From assembly GCF_013368755.1 (NCBI RefSeq), contig NC_049563.1, positions 5,084,001-5,148,000 of the forward strand: DNA of 64,000 bases, read 5' to 3'. Shown here piece by piece: positions 11,111 through 21,054 of the stretch. The stretch's first letter is position 1. Each line of letters begins with the position of its first letter. The translations under genes were made by a program, and so were the position numbers. This stretch comes from Talaromyces rugulosus. Lineage: Eukaryota; Ascomycota; Eurotiomycetes; Eurotiales; Trichocomaceae. The notes below the pieces were generated by a model, which was given only the letters and a program-made list of their open reading frames with translations, ran no database searches and was not told where the DNA came from.

Positions 11111-12299
11111 GTGTGTCCCACGCGTTTGATTTACTTCATAAAAGCCAATTGGAGTTCAACGGAAATGTCCACAAGGGGAATAACATGAGATCTTTATTGT
11201 CATATGAGAATTTGAGAAAGTATCATACCTATGTGAGGTGAATCGTCAAAATGATATCATTTATGTATCCAGTTTTATCCAAATGCTATCCTGTTAATTT
11301 AATATGGCCTGTCAGACTTGTAAAATTGCCACATCCAGCTCGAAGAAAGAAACTTATATCGCACGAAAGCGGAAAGCGATTATGAATTCACTACAGAATA
11401 GCGCTATATGTGTTACACATACAACGTTATAATGACATAAAAATCTTTCTACTTGAACGAGATATTCTTAGAAACGTCATATTCAACATGAGGGGGTGGG
11501 CCGGATCGAACCGTAGAAACCCACGGTTAGCCATCTATTCTAAGTTGAGCATTGGACTAGCATTGATTTACTAGGAAAATTCAAAGTATCAGCGCATGCC
11601 TGTCTTACAAAACCCATGGTTCTATTTTCCATGACATTTTGTGGGCTGGTTTCCTTATCGGGTAATCCCACGATTCTACCCGTGGATGCTGTCTTCCGGA
11701 CCATGGTTGCAGGAGGTTTCCAATCCGGTAAACTGTGGCTGAACACTCTGAACGTAGCTAAATGTGGCTTTTTTATGCCAAATTACTTCTAAATCTACAT
11801 AAACAAACAAACACAAACAGGATATATTTGCATGGTCGTCTTATTGGCATCTGCGATACACCAGTTTACGTTATAGAAAGTAGGCAATACTATGGATACT
11901 CCTTGAGGTGAACTTGTTCCATGGATACCAGATATGGTTCAGCTACACAACGACATTGATTTCGTGGAACGCATATCCTCTTTGGGGAGTGAGCTGTCAA
12001 GTGGTGCATTTTCTGCGTGCGTTTGTCAAGCCTAGGATGAATTAGTCCTTGGGCGCTCAGAAGCCGAAAACGACAACAATTAGAACGATTTAGGAGGCAT
12101 CAAGTGTTATCTGCGTCATAGATTACGTTTGAAAAGCTTCTGGCTTTGTCTTCCTGGTTAATTCAACAAGCATATAAGGAACCGTTGAACCCCGATAAGA
12201 GTTCGGGTTTCAACAACATCAAATCATCACTAAAAACACTTGACCATTACTCAGCGCTACTTCTATACCTTAACTGGTCCTTAACTGGAACCTATAAAT
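11111..12299. other. gene-free spacer with the promoter of the lectin-like gene at its right end
   Basis: No coding frame with family resemblance. On the minus strand near 11500-11525 a GGTTCGATCC string resembles a tRNA B-box, but no tRNA folds around it. CATATAAGG near 12172-12180 is the best TATA candidate for the gene at 12300, about 125 bp upstream. Confidence 0.35.
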
Positions 12300-12752
12300 A
12301 TGTCTCACATTGTTAAAAACAACCCTTCCCCCGGTACCGGCGGCGACGAGTTTGAAGAATACAAACTCCCACAACTACAAGGCGTCGACGCGTGGTACGG
12401 ATATCCCGACGGCGTGCAAGACCTTCGTGGTCTTCGACTCCGATACAATACGAAGGACTTGGTCCAATATGGCACAGCTAACGGTAGTCCTGATGCAAGC
12501 TATGACTTTGAGAATGGCGAGAAAGTCACTTCTATGGACATTTGGGGCAACGAAGAGTCCGTTTCTGGAATATCTGGTGGCTTTGTCACTGGAATAGAAT
12601 TCAACACCAGTCAACACCAGAATGTTTTGCTTGGAGATAATTCCCATGGATCCAAACCAAAGCATCAGACTGTCGGGAATGGCGTGTGTGTCGGGTTTGC
12701 TGGACGAGCTGGTTCGGACATTGACGCTCTTGGAGGAGTTTTCTCTAACTAG
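12300..12752 (+). CDS. small jacalin-like lectin domain protein
   Basis: Single exon, 150 residues, no signal peptide, so probably intracellular or released unconventionally. The sequence looks like one jacalin-type beta-prism domain: LRGLRLRYNTKDLVQYG, an acidic strand, EKVTSMDIWGNE, a GGFVTGIEFNTS strand, and the C-terminal VGFAGRAGSDIDALGGVF, which mirrors the family's closing segment and its GxxxD carbohydrate-loop motif (GSDID). Jacalin-related lectins bind mono- or oligosaccharides; the ligand here is unknown. A second TATA-like string, TATAAATATG, overlaps the start codon itself, so the start or the 5' end of the transcript needs mapping. It stands alone between two gene-free spacers of more than 1 kb, suggesting an accessory gene. 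Confidence 0.62.
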   Translation: MSHIVKNNPSPGTGGDEFEEYKLPQLQGVDAWYGYPDGVQDLRGLRLRYNTKDLVQYGTANGSPDASYDFENGEKVTSMDIWGNEESVSGISGGFVTGIEFNTSQHQNVLLGDNSHGSKPKHQTVGNGVCVGFAGRAGSDIDALGGVFSN

Positions 12753-14335
12753 AGGGATATTTGAGTTGGATGGATGGGTGCCGCCGCATAGGAGGTTCAC
12801 TCCTGATAATAGTTGACTACGATTCACCTGTGAAATTAACAAAGGCCCGTTCCAAAAAGCCGCCTTATGAACTCCAACAGCTACTTACTATATGTGGAAC
12901 AAAATTTCCTAAAATACAAATTAAAATTTAACATTAAAGTTCCGCATATTGAACAACGAGGTCAAAGCTAATTAGAAGAACAAAATTTCTAGTAGTTTAC
13001 ATATGTAATACCAAATTGCGAACATCTATGACCTATATTTGGACACATTGATATTTAGGTGCGGAGCTAAGGGACCTTGAAGAAAATAGTCGCTGCAAAT
13101 TTCCAAGGTTTTGGCCGTAAACCTTGAAATGTCCGACATGAAAGTCTAATCAAACATATATCAATTGATATTATTGGTTCAGTGAAAAAAATCAATTCCA
13201 AGGTCAGTGTCCACGATAAAGATCGATTAGATGGTATTGCAACAAAAGGAAAGTTACCTCATATACTCTAGCGAGACAGTACCTATGTGTCCCTCTGTTA
13301 AGGGCTGTGAGAAATGATCACTGGAGACTCTTTCAAGTCCAGGTCTCCCGGGTGGATATGAGCTCTCATTTTCGCCCAAACATCGTTGCGTCGCAGAGTG
13401 CAGTTAATCGGAGGGGGTCGGTTCCGAATCCCGGCGGGTTGAATTGAATCACCGGATCGATCAATGCTACGGTGGTGAAGAGACGTGGACGCAGGTAGGC
13501 GAAATTGGTACTATGAAATACAGATTGAATGAGTATAGGTCTCCAGTGGAGGGAAACGACCCGGACATAAAATTCCCGCCAAAGCTATGGCTAATGCCCA
13601 CGATTGGGCGAGGCATTTGATCATGCTGAAGAGATCTCTCGCATGACCCATCCAAGAGCCTAGAAAGATACATTTAGGGAAAAGAAGGGTCGCCCAATGA
13701 GCAGTATATACAGTACATGCTGAGCTTGTCCCCATTCAAAACCCCTCATGTTCATACTGGCGTAGTCGGCTACCCAGATACTGCGTATTCGGGAGCTGGT
13801 GGCTTTCTCCAGTAGCTCATCCCAGAGGCGCTCATACAGTTCCTATGTCGTAGTAAGGTCAGTATTGCAACTAGATCTAGTATATAAATAGGCTCACCTT
13901 CGGTAGGAAGACTACACGAGCAACAATTAATGTAATTGCATCGAAGGGACTGAGTCTTCGGGGTATACTGCTTCACATGCAGCTTCAACAAATCTTCCTG
14001 GTATACTGTGCTTCCTGGATATTCTTATATATGACAAATAGGGACAACACGCTCAGTGATGGTAAATCGTACGCTCGACGTGGTGGTGAACAGAGAATAT
14101 TTGCCAGGCAGCGAGGCAAAATGCAGGACCCACTTCTTAACTCTATACAGTACTTCTATACGGAAATTATTCCGCGGCCCCTCAATTGACTGCACACAGT
14201 TACACAGAAAATCAAGGGTGGCCGCAATAATTCCCATATGGATTCTGGTTGAAATATTTTCCTTGATGTAGCTTGGAACTATTTTTGTCACATTTCTTTG
14301 TTCCAATCTGCTCAGGTGCTTCCAGGAATATCAAG
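12753..14335. other. gene-free spacer
   Basis: About 1.6 kb, AT-rich, with only short open frames on both strands and no family resemblance. A GGTTCCGAATCCC string near 13418-13432 recalls a tRNA T-arm but lacks a matching acceptor or anticodon arm. Nothing else is supported. Confidence 0.35.
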
Positions 14336-15432
14336 ATGGCCTCCACAATTGATTGGTCTCAGCGTCCTACGTACTCCCCGGAGCAATTAGACAAGTACTT
14401 TGACCGCATCAAACTTCCTGCCAAGTATCGGCAATCCCCAGTGGTTCAGACCGGCACGATTAATAGTGACGATGAGACTCTATGCTGTTTAAAGGCACTA
14501 GAGCGATATCAGCTGGCAGCAGTGCCATTTGAAAACCTCAACTTGCATTATTCGGTGCAACGCCACATCTCCATAGATGCGGGAAAGCTCTTCGAGAAGA
14601 TCGTGGAGACCAAGTCCGAGCGGGGAGGATACTGTATGGAGAACAATACGTTTTTCGGAACCGTCTTGCGGAGCCTAGGCTACCAAGTTACCTCGGTCGG
14701 GGGAAGGGTTAATGAAGCAGCACAGCAAACGTCGGCCTCGAGGAACGGGAGGGGTCCCAAATACGGTGGATGGTACGATTGACAATCACCCATTCCCTAC
14801 ATAGAAGATAGAAGAAGCCTTGACGGCGTGATCTTCGAAACCCTATGCTAGCAGGGAATATCAATTTCCCCCAGAAAATAATCACTAAGTCTCTCCGCAG
14901 GAACCACATGGTCAACCTTATTACTATCGGTGAACAAAAGTACCTGGTAGACGTGGGATTTGGATCAAATGGACCACACCAGCCAATACCGTTAATTCAG
15001 GACTTCAAATTCCACAACGTGGGTGAGCAGTCAGGACGTCTACGCTATGGACCAATCTCCCAACTCACCAGCAAGAGCCAGCAACCTCTTTGGCAATATG
15101 AGATTCAAAATGGTGGCGGATATTGGATCCCCAGTTATTGCTTCACTGAGACCGAGTTTATCCCCGAGGATTTCACCATGATGAATTACTATATGAGCAC
15201 CAGTCGAGACAGTTGGTTCACTTTTCATGTTGTGTGTGTTCGTATGCTCCTAGATGAGGGGACTGAGACCATTGTGGGCGACCTAACGCTGTTTGATAAT
15301 TCGTTAAAACGGCGGACAGGTGCCACATCGGAAGTGGTACAGACATTCAGCTCCGATGAGGAGCGTGTGTCTGCATTGGAAAAAATTTTTAATATCCATA
15401 TTAGTCCAGCCGATAGAGATAGCATCCGCTAA
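14336..15432 (+). CDS. arylamine N-acetyltransferase
   Basis: Transfers an acetyl (or in some fungi malonyl/propionyl) group from CoA to arylamines and hydrazines in the cytosol; fungal members detoxify plant- or microbe-derived anilines. Two exons, 14336-14772 and 14901-15432, encode 322 residues. The 128-nt intron splits a Trp codon and joins KYGGW to NHMVNLI. The Cys-His-Asp triad is visible: Cys in the RGGYCMENN motif, His in NHMVNL and Asp in YLVDVGFGSNGP. The N-terminal PFENLNLHYS segment is also typical. The gene stands alone, with no neighbouring amidase or lactonase that would suggest a detoxification cluster. Whether the donor is acetyl- or malonyl-CoA cannot be told from the sequence. 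Confidence 0.92.
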
Positions 15433-15615
15433 AAATTATAACCACATTATCATGAGAATCATTTATCCATCCCAGTAGGATGTTACAGATTGTCTGAAGA
15501 GTTATGCAACCCCTGGTCTGTCTTTATCGATAATATCAACATTGAATTGAAAGAGTGCCTTCTTCAAATGATCAATTGTGGAATTGTTTTTATTAGATAA
15601 TTACAAGTCGTGTAA

Positions 15616-16731
15616 TTAACTAGTCTCAGCAACATTTTTGAGCAACCTCTGCATACTCTCCATTGTCTTTTTCGCAAACTCGCCGAGTTCATAATCCTTG
15701 CCTTTGCCATCCGGTCCATTGTCAAAGATCTCCATTGAGAAATAACCCCGAAACCCAGTTTTTAAAACGGCTCTAGTCACGTCTTCAATGGGCAGATATC
15801 CTCCATCGTATGGCATGGGCCGGAAATCGTGACTCCATTGACCTCGAGGACGCAAGCCACCCTTGACTTTATCTTCAAATGGTGTTGGGGGCTTGTACGC
15901 ATCAGAAATTTGTAGTAGATAGATCTTCGTTCCGGGTATTGTCTTGGATAGCGCGTCCATGCTTTCTTTCCACTGCGTTTCCAACTCGGCTTTCGAAACA
16001 CCTTGAAGGAATCCATCTGATGACCGAGGATCTGCCCACTCGCTTCCAGCAGTTTGAAACGTGTCGAGGCATAATCCAATATTAGGTCGGTCTACCGCGT
16101 TTACAATGTCCCACACAGCTCTCCACGTCGGCGCATGTGTTGACCAGCACCAATTTTCGTACGCAATTCGAAAATTGTGCGCGGCTAACATGTCTGCCAA
16201 GTCGCGAAGGTCTCTCACAATATCATCGCGGTTAGTTGAGATTCTGTCTTCAATGACGTCTGTTGACCCGACCTGCTTGCTGCGTTAGCTGCTATTTTTA
16301 CTCGGATAAAAAAGGTTCTCATTGCAAATAAATACCTGTAGCAAATCCGTCCCACAAGCCTCCATCATCTGCATCCACGCCCTCGCTCTCGTAAACGCAT
16401 TCTCTCTCTCCACAGACCCCTTGGGCCATCCTTCAAAATTCGCAAATGGCTGTAGCATCATAATGTCAAGGCTCATTTGTTTGCATAACCGCCCAATATC
16501 TTCAGCGGCCGCGGTCAGCTCCGGAAAGTTGTCGGACTGAACGGGCTTATTTAGCTTTTGTTCGGCATATTGCTTGATGTCGGGAAACGATAGCTCGATT
16601 GCCACATATCCAGCGGAGGAGATGGCAGCGAGCTTTTGTGCGAGTGTGTGGGATGGTTTGCAGCCGATTGAGCAGCTAGCGTAGGAAAGTGGGATATTGC
16701 GGAGAGAGGTCATAGATATCGGTGCCGGCAT
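15616..16731 (-). CDS. sugar isomerase / 3-dehydroshikimate dehydratase-like TIM-barrel protein
   Basis: Two exons on the minus strand (16731-16336 and 16272-15616) give 350 residues; the ATG at 16731 (MPAPISM) is the first in frame. The fold is the xylose isomerase-like (AP endonuclease 2 type) TIM barrel: LSYASCSIGCKP at the start, AGYVAIELSFPDI, the metal-site Glu in RIAYENWCWS, the Asp-containing NIGLCLDTFQTAG, LLQISDAYKP with a further Asp, and a closing YFSMEIFDNGP with the last Glu. This divalent-metal set is shared by 3-dehydroshikimate dehydratases (quinate pathway), sugar epimerases and inosose dehydratases. The overall pattern is closest to fungal 3-dehydroshikimate dehydratases, but the substrate is not certain. 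It is divergent from a 6-phosphogluconate dehydrogenase-like gene across about 540 bp. Confidence 0.78.
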
Positions 16732-17271
16732 TTTCAAGCTTGCTTGTTTCTTTCTTTTTTTCTTCTCCTTTTGTTTTTTAAAAAAAAGATTGTTTTGAAG
16801 AGTTACAATGGCGACTCGGGTTATTATGCGAGAAGAATGTATACACTGTCGACCCGTTCTTGGCTTTTCTTCACGATTCGAAAATTGTGAGTATGAGTGA
16901 ATCAGTATATGATAATATGAGTCGTGAACAATGTAAACACTGCATACTATGATGGCGGACTGACGCCGCTGGTGCTGGACTTGAGTTAGGGTTTTATTTC
17001 CGGATTAGTTGGTATGTCGTAATACCCACATCACTTCCTAGTGGGATAGCCCTATTCGACAACGGTTTTCAACGCGAACAATACGTGCAAGTTTATTATC
17101 TCATAATTTAAGAACGTATTTCGAGCCTCCATACTTTTTTCTTCATTATTTAATGTCCAGGACTTCGCTTATACAACACCCCTTCTACTCGAAATCATAG
17201 CCAATAGCAATTCTGAACTAGGATTAAAAACAATCAATACTCGTCGATCAAAAACGAAACTAGGGGGAAAT
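16732..17271. promoter_or_regulatory. divergent promoter between TIM-barrel gene and 6PGDH-like gene
   Basis: About 540 bp between two divergent start codons. Near 16741-16792 it is rich in T/C tracts on the plus strand, the purine-rich leader of the minus-strand gene. A nonanucleotide TTCGAAAAT occurs near 16870-16885. No coding signal or RNA gene is seen. Confidence 0.4.
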
Positions 17272-18822
17272 ATGTCAGATCCTGTCCAGCAATGGAAAGC
17301 CATTGGCGTTGTTGGCGCCGGTAGCATGGGCTCCATGATGACTTTTGCCTTTGCCGAATTGGGCCTCGACGTGTCCGTCTGGGATATCGAGGGCAAAAAC
17401 GTGGACAAAGTGATGAATTACGTGAAAAGCTCAAAGCAGCAATTCAAAGGGAAAATCGTTGGTTTCAAAAATATCGACGAATTCGTCCATAGCCTGGAAG
17501 GCAACGGAGGAAGAAAACTGTTCATGTTCTCCATTACGCATGGAAATCCGGCAGATTCGGTTTTGGCTCAGATCAAGAAAGACTTGAAGAGAGGCGACAT
17601 TATCCTTGATGGTGGGAATGAATATTATCGTCGAACGGAGAGACGCCAGGAGGAGCTGAGGCCTTTGGGTGTTAGCTGGATTGGTATGGGCGTGTCGGGA
17701 GGATACCAGTCTGCTCGACGAGGTCCAAGCCTATCCCCAGGTGGCGACAGGCAAGCCATCCAAGAAGCTCTGCCATTTCTGGAGTTGTATTCTGCCAAGG
17801 ACAAGAAGACTGGTAAGCCTTGCGTGACATACATCGGTCCGGGTGGGTCTGGTCATTATGTGAAAATGTGTCATAACGGAATCGAAGGGGGTATGTTGTC
17901 AGTCGTTTGTGAAGCATGGGCAATTCTGCATAATGGCCTCGGCATGAGCTACGATGATATTGGAGACGTGTTCACTCAGTGGTCAAAGAGTGGTGAGCTC
18001 CGGAATACGTTTCTCCTTGACATCGGTGCGGATATCTGCCACCGAAGGAAGACTGCCGAAGGAGATGGTAGAGGTGAAGGTGTCGATCCGGCGGGTGGCT
18101 ATGTGCTAGACGATTTTCTTGACAAAGTCGTTCAAGACGATGACAACACTGAGGGAACACCGCTGTGGTCGATCATGGAAACAGCGTTTAGACACGTTTC
18201 AGCACCAACCATGGCTGCTGCTCATTATCTCCGGATTTCTAGCGGGAATCGTGGTCAACGAATGCGAGTCGCCAAAAAGCTCGACTTCCCTCCATCAAAG
18301 CCGCTGCAAGTCAAGGACAAGAAGGCATTCATCGAAACTCTACGACGCGCAGTCTACGCATCGTTTTTATCTTCCTATTGCGAGGGCCTGGAGCTGATCG
18401 CCCGCGCATCAGCCGACGAGAAATGGAATGTTGATCTCGGAAAATGCATTCAGATCTGGCGAGCGGGCTGCATCATCCAGTCTGAGGCGATTGCCGACAT
18501 GCTCCAGCCAGTTCTAGCGCAGGACGTCCAAATCATGAATATCAAACTGATCGACGAGGTATCGAGAGACTTGCACGCCAACTACGACGCTTTGAAAGAG
18601 ATTGTTCTTCGGTGTGTTGAAGTGGATGCGTATGTACCATGTCTGTCGGCGTCATTGGAGTACCTCAAGTATGAAAGCAGCGTGATGCTGCCAACGCAGT
18701 TCATGGAGGCTGAAATGGATTATTTCGGGTCACATGGATACTGGAAGCCGTGCAAGCCGGGCGAGGATCCGGGCAAGGTCAAAAAGGGGCCGCACCATTA
18801 TGAGTGGAAGCCGGCAACATAG
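17272..18822 (+). CDS. divergent 6-phosphogluconate dehydrogenase family protein
   Basis: Single exon, 516 residues; canonical fungal 6PGDH is about 490. The family oxidatively decarboxylates 6-phosphogluconate to ribulose 5-phosphate. Visible features are the Rossmann motif GVVGAGSMGSMM, DGGNEYYRRTERR, GVSGGYQSARRGPSLSPGG and the active-site helix GGSGHYVKMCHNGIEGGML with the catalytic Lys and Glu, then the large helical C-terminal domain (VYASFLSSYCEGLELI; LGKCIQIWRAGCII). Several positions differ from the housekeeping enzyme: EEGARYGPSLMPGG is altered, IEYGDMQ has become IEGGMLS, and strand 2 ends VWDIEG instead of the Asn-Arg-Thr that holds the NADP phosphate. It is therefore a paralogue, possibly NAD-preferring. 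Its substrate could be 6-phosphogluconate or a related sugar acid phosphate. Confidence 0.83.
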   Translation: MSDPVQQWKAIGVVGAGSMGSMMTFAFAELGLDVSVWDIEGKNVDKVMNYVKSSKQQFKGKIVGFKNIDEFVHSLEGNGGRKLFMFSITHGNPADSVLAQIKKDLKRGDIILDGGNEYYRRTERRQEELRPLGVSWIGMGVSGGYQSARRGPSLSPGGDRQAIQEALPFLELYSAKDKKTGKPCVTYIGPGGSGHYVKMCHNGIEGGMLSVVCEAWAILHNGLGMSYDDIGDVFTQWSKSGELRNTFLLDIGADICHRRKTAEGDGRGEGVDPAGGYVLDDFLDKVVQDDDNTEGTPLWSIMETAFRHVSAPTMAAAHYLRISSGNRGQRMRVAKKLDFPPSKPLQVKDKKAFIETLRRAVYASFLSSYCEGLELIARASADEKWNVDLGKCIQIWRAGCIIQSEAIADMLQPVLAQDVQIMNIKLIDEVSRDLHANYDALKEIVLRCVEVDAYVPCLSASLEYLKYESSVMLPTQFMEAEMDYFGSHGYWKPCKPGEDPGKVKKGPHHYEWKPAT

Positions 18823-18914
18823 TGTATCTCGAGTAGTTTAAAATGCAAATTGCAAATAGCAAAGAGAGAAGGTTGAAGATATTGAAATGTTGAAGTAGTA
18901 GTTGTATGGGGCAG

Positions 18915-18949
18915 CGATAACGATAAGCACCCTTATCGCGGCCTTATCG
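18915..18949. promoter_or_regulatory. cluster of CGATAA(G/C) motifs upstream of MTA phosphorylase
   Basis: Four copies of CGATAAG/CGATAAC lie within 35 bp: 18915-18921 and 18921-18927 on the plus strand, and 18932-18938 and 18943-18949 inverted (CTTATCG). The last runs into a CGCGATCGCG palindrome. The same heptamer recurs upstream of the Tsr2 and Dre2 genes in this window, which suggests a shared housekeeping factor or a GATA-type site. The motif is seen directly; the function is inferred. Confidence 0.5.
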
Positions 18950-19118
18950 CGATCGCGCCATCAGGTACGCCCCCGCCAATAACAGGCGACCCCTCCGTCA
19001 CGCCCAATTTCTCCCATCAGCGTTTCTTCGCATGTCATTTTCTGTCTCGCGCTTCGTCTCGTCTCTTGCAAGGCCGCTGTACCGTACACTCGAGTCTCCG
19101 AAGCAGAGGGCGAGAAAA

Positions 19119-20174
19119 ATGGCTGATCTACCCAGTGAATACAAGGGTAAGCTGATTTTTAATGACAGCGTCTGGCAGACGAATTACTAATTGACTGCGA
19201 CTCGACAATAGACCACGTCCGTATCGCCGTCATCGGTGGCACCGGTCTCCAAGACCTCCCAGGCTTCACAAAGGTTGCATCTCTCGAAATTGAAACACCC
19301 TGGGGAAAGCCTTCCTCGCCGGTTACGATCCTCCACCACCAGTGCAGCGTCTCCGGCAAAGATGTCCCCGTCGCCTTCCTCAGCCGGCACGGCACACACC
19401 ACCAGATTGCGCCTCACGAGGTGCCGAACCGAGCCAATATTGCTGCTTTGAGAAGCATCGGTGTCCGGACGGTCATTGCCTTTTCGGCCGTGGGCAGTCT
19501 GCAGGAACCCATCAAGCCGCGAGACTTTGTCGTGCCAGATCAGATCATTGACCGGACAAAGGGCATTCGGCCGTTTACCTTCTTTGAGTCAGGCGTAGTG
19601 GCTCATGTTCCATTTGGCGACCCCTTTGATGAGAATGTGGCCAAGGTGGTGCGGGCATGCGGACACAGTCTGGAGGGCGATGGCGTTACACTGCATGACC
19701 GGGGGACCTTGATCTGCATGGGTATGTCTTGTTCATGATTTTCTCGAGGAACTTCTCCCACTAATTGTCCTCACAGAGGGCCCTCAATTCTCCACCCGTG
19801 CCGAGAGCAACATGTACCGCTCCTTCGGCGGCTCTGTCATCAACATGTCTGCGCTCCCCGAAGCCAAACTAGCGCGCGAAGCCGAATTGGCGTACCAGAT
19901 GATCTGCATGTCGACCGACTACGACTGCTGGCACGAGGCCACCGCGGATGTGACGGTGGAAATGGTCATGGGCAATATGAAGGCCAATGCGGTCAATGCC
20001 CGGCGGTTTGTGGGCGCGGTTCTCGATGCCTTGGCTCTTGATGCGCATGCGGACACGGTCAATGCGAAGCATTTGGCAGGTGGTGTCAAGTTTGGTGTTA
20101 GCACACCTCAGAGCGCATGGGGTGAGGATGCGAAGAAGAGGATGCAGTGGTTATTCCCGGGGTATTTTGACTAG
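19119..20174 (+). CDS. meu1: S-methyl-5'-thioadenosine phosphorylase (methionine salvage)
   Basis: Phosphorolysis of methylthioadenosine to adenine and methylthioribose 1-phosphate, the first step of methionine salvage and clean-up of polyamine synthesis. Three exons, 19119-19146, 19212-19721 and 19777-20174, give 311 residues. Signature segments are IAVIGGTGLQDL (phosphate site), AFLSRHGTHHQIAPHEVPNRANI, IAFSAVGSLQEPIKPRD, CMEGPQFSTRAESNMYR and the base-site Asp in MSTDYDCWHE. Both introns are confirmed by phase (K-D and CM-EG junctions). An in-frame ATG at 19032 would add 29 residues, MSFSVSRFVSSLARPLYRTL and onward, rich in Ser and Arg like a mitochondrial presequence. The start at 19119 gives the conserved cytosolic form and is the main call. 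CGATAAG motifs lie about 200 bp upstream of it. Confidence 0.93.
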
Positions 20175-20363
20175 TTGAGGTTGTCATTGAATCTAGAATA
20201 TATATAGATCCATATATGCTGTAGGATTGTTATCAATTGTAGATAACTGGATAATATCATCAGCAACATTGAAAAGAGATAATATTGTACTCATAGTAGA
20301 ATAATTATCTGCTGTGCACAACAGCTCAATGCGAGCCAGTCTTTCTCATATACTCGTATACAG

Positions 20364-20790
20364 TAACGTATTCCACTACCCCCGCGGGCCACCTGTAATC
20401 TCATATAAAAGGACCATTTTTTAGGATTTAGAATCTCAACAATTTATTAAGCGACCCTATATATTTATTAAATATTATATAAAATATATTATAAATAAAC
20501 AATTTTTAAAAATTTAAAATTCTATGAAGCTATATTGAGAAAAATTACACCTGTATTAATAAAATACAAAAAATACACTATGTACAGCTGTAATTTTCCC
20601 AAAAATAATAATTGCTTAATAAAAATTAGTAATCTTATATAGTTTTATATACAGAATAACATATTTAATTTTTAAATGTATTATTTTAATAAAATGGTTA
20701 TTTTTTCGACCACAAAAAATGGCCCTTTTATATGAGATTACAGGTGGCCCGGCTGGCTTGGGTGGCCCGCGGGGGTAGTGGAATACGTTA
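20364..20790. mobile_element. MITE-like inverted-repeat element with TA flanks
   Basis: A 427-bp element begins TAACGTATTCCACTACCCCC and ends with the reverse complement of the same string. The left arm (about 20366-20422) and right arm (about 20714-20788) match almost perfectly over the outer 28 bp and again over a further 29 bp. The right arm has 18 extra bases between two copies of GGGCCACC, which the left arm has lost or never had. The roughly 290-bp interior is extremely AT-rich and has no coding potential. A TA dinucleotide on each side would fit a Tc1/mariner-type target duplication. The element lies about 190 bp after MTA phosphorylase and 265 bp before the CCDC130 start codon, so it may sit in that gene's promoter. 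A non-autonomous DNA transposon is the best reading. Confidence 0.8.
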
Positions 20791-21054
20791 GTTAGACATT
20801 GATGCATAGTCTTGGAATTATTGACTGTGATTGGTCATATATTGGACTAACTCAAAACTGGACTAGCGTGTTAAATATCGGAGTTAGCGGAGCCGCGGCG
20901 GACATCGACTGACAGCTTACAGATTAACACTTCATGATTCACTCCATCTTCTCTCGTTGGTTTGCTTCTATATATATTTCCTCTGTGTATACACATGAAT
21001 CATTTCATAACACTCTTTTAACAAGCAAACAAATCTACATTCCTCCCCAACACC

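Noticed and set aside
11490..11570. Minus-strand GGTTCGATCC resembling a tRNA B-box, with a TAG-anticodon-like loop nearby
   Set aside because: The T-stem pairs at only two of five positions, the anticodon stem at three of five, and no acceptor stem or A-box could be found; probably chance or a very old relic.
13378..13450. GGTTCCGAATCCCGG resembling a tRNA T-arm
   Set aside because: No anticodon arm, A-box or acceptor stem at the required distances.
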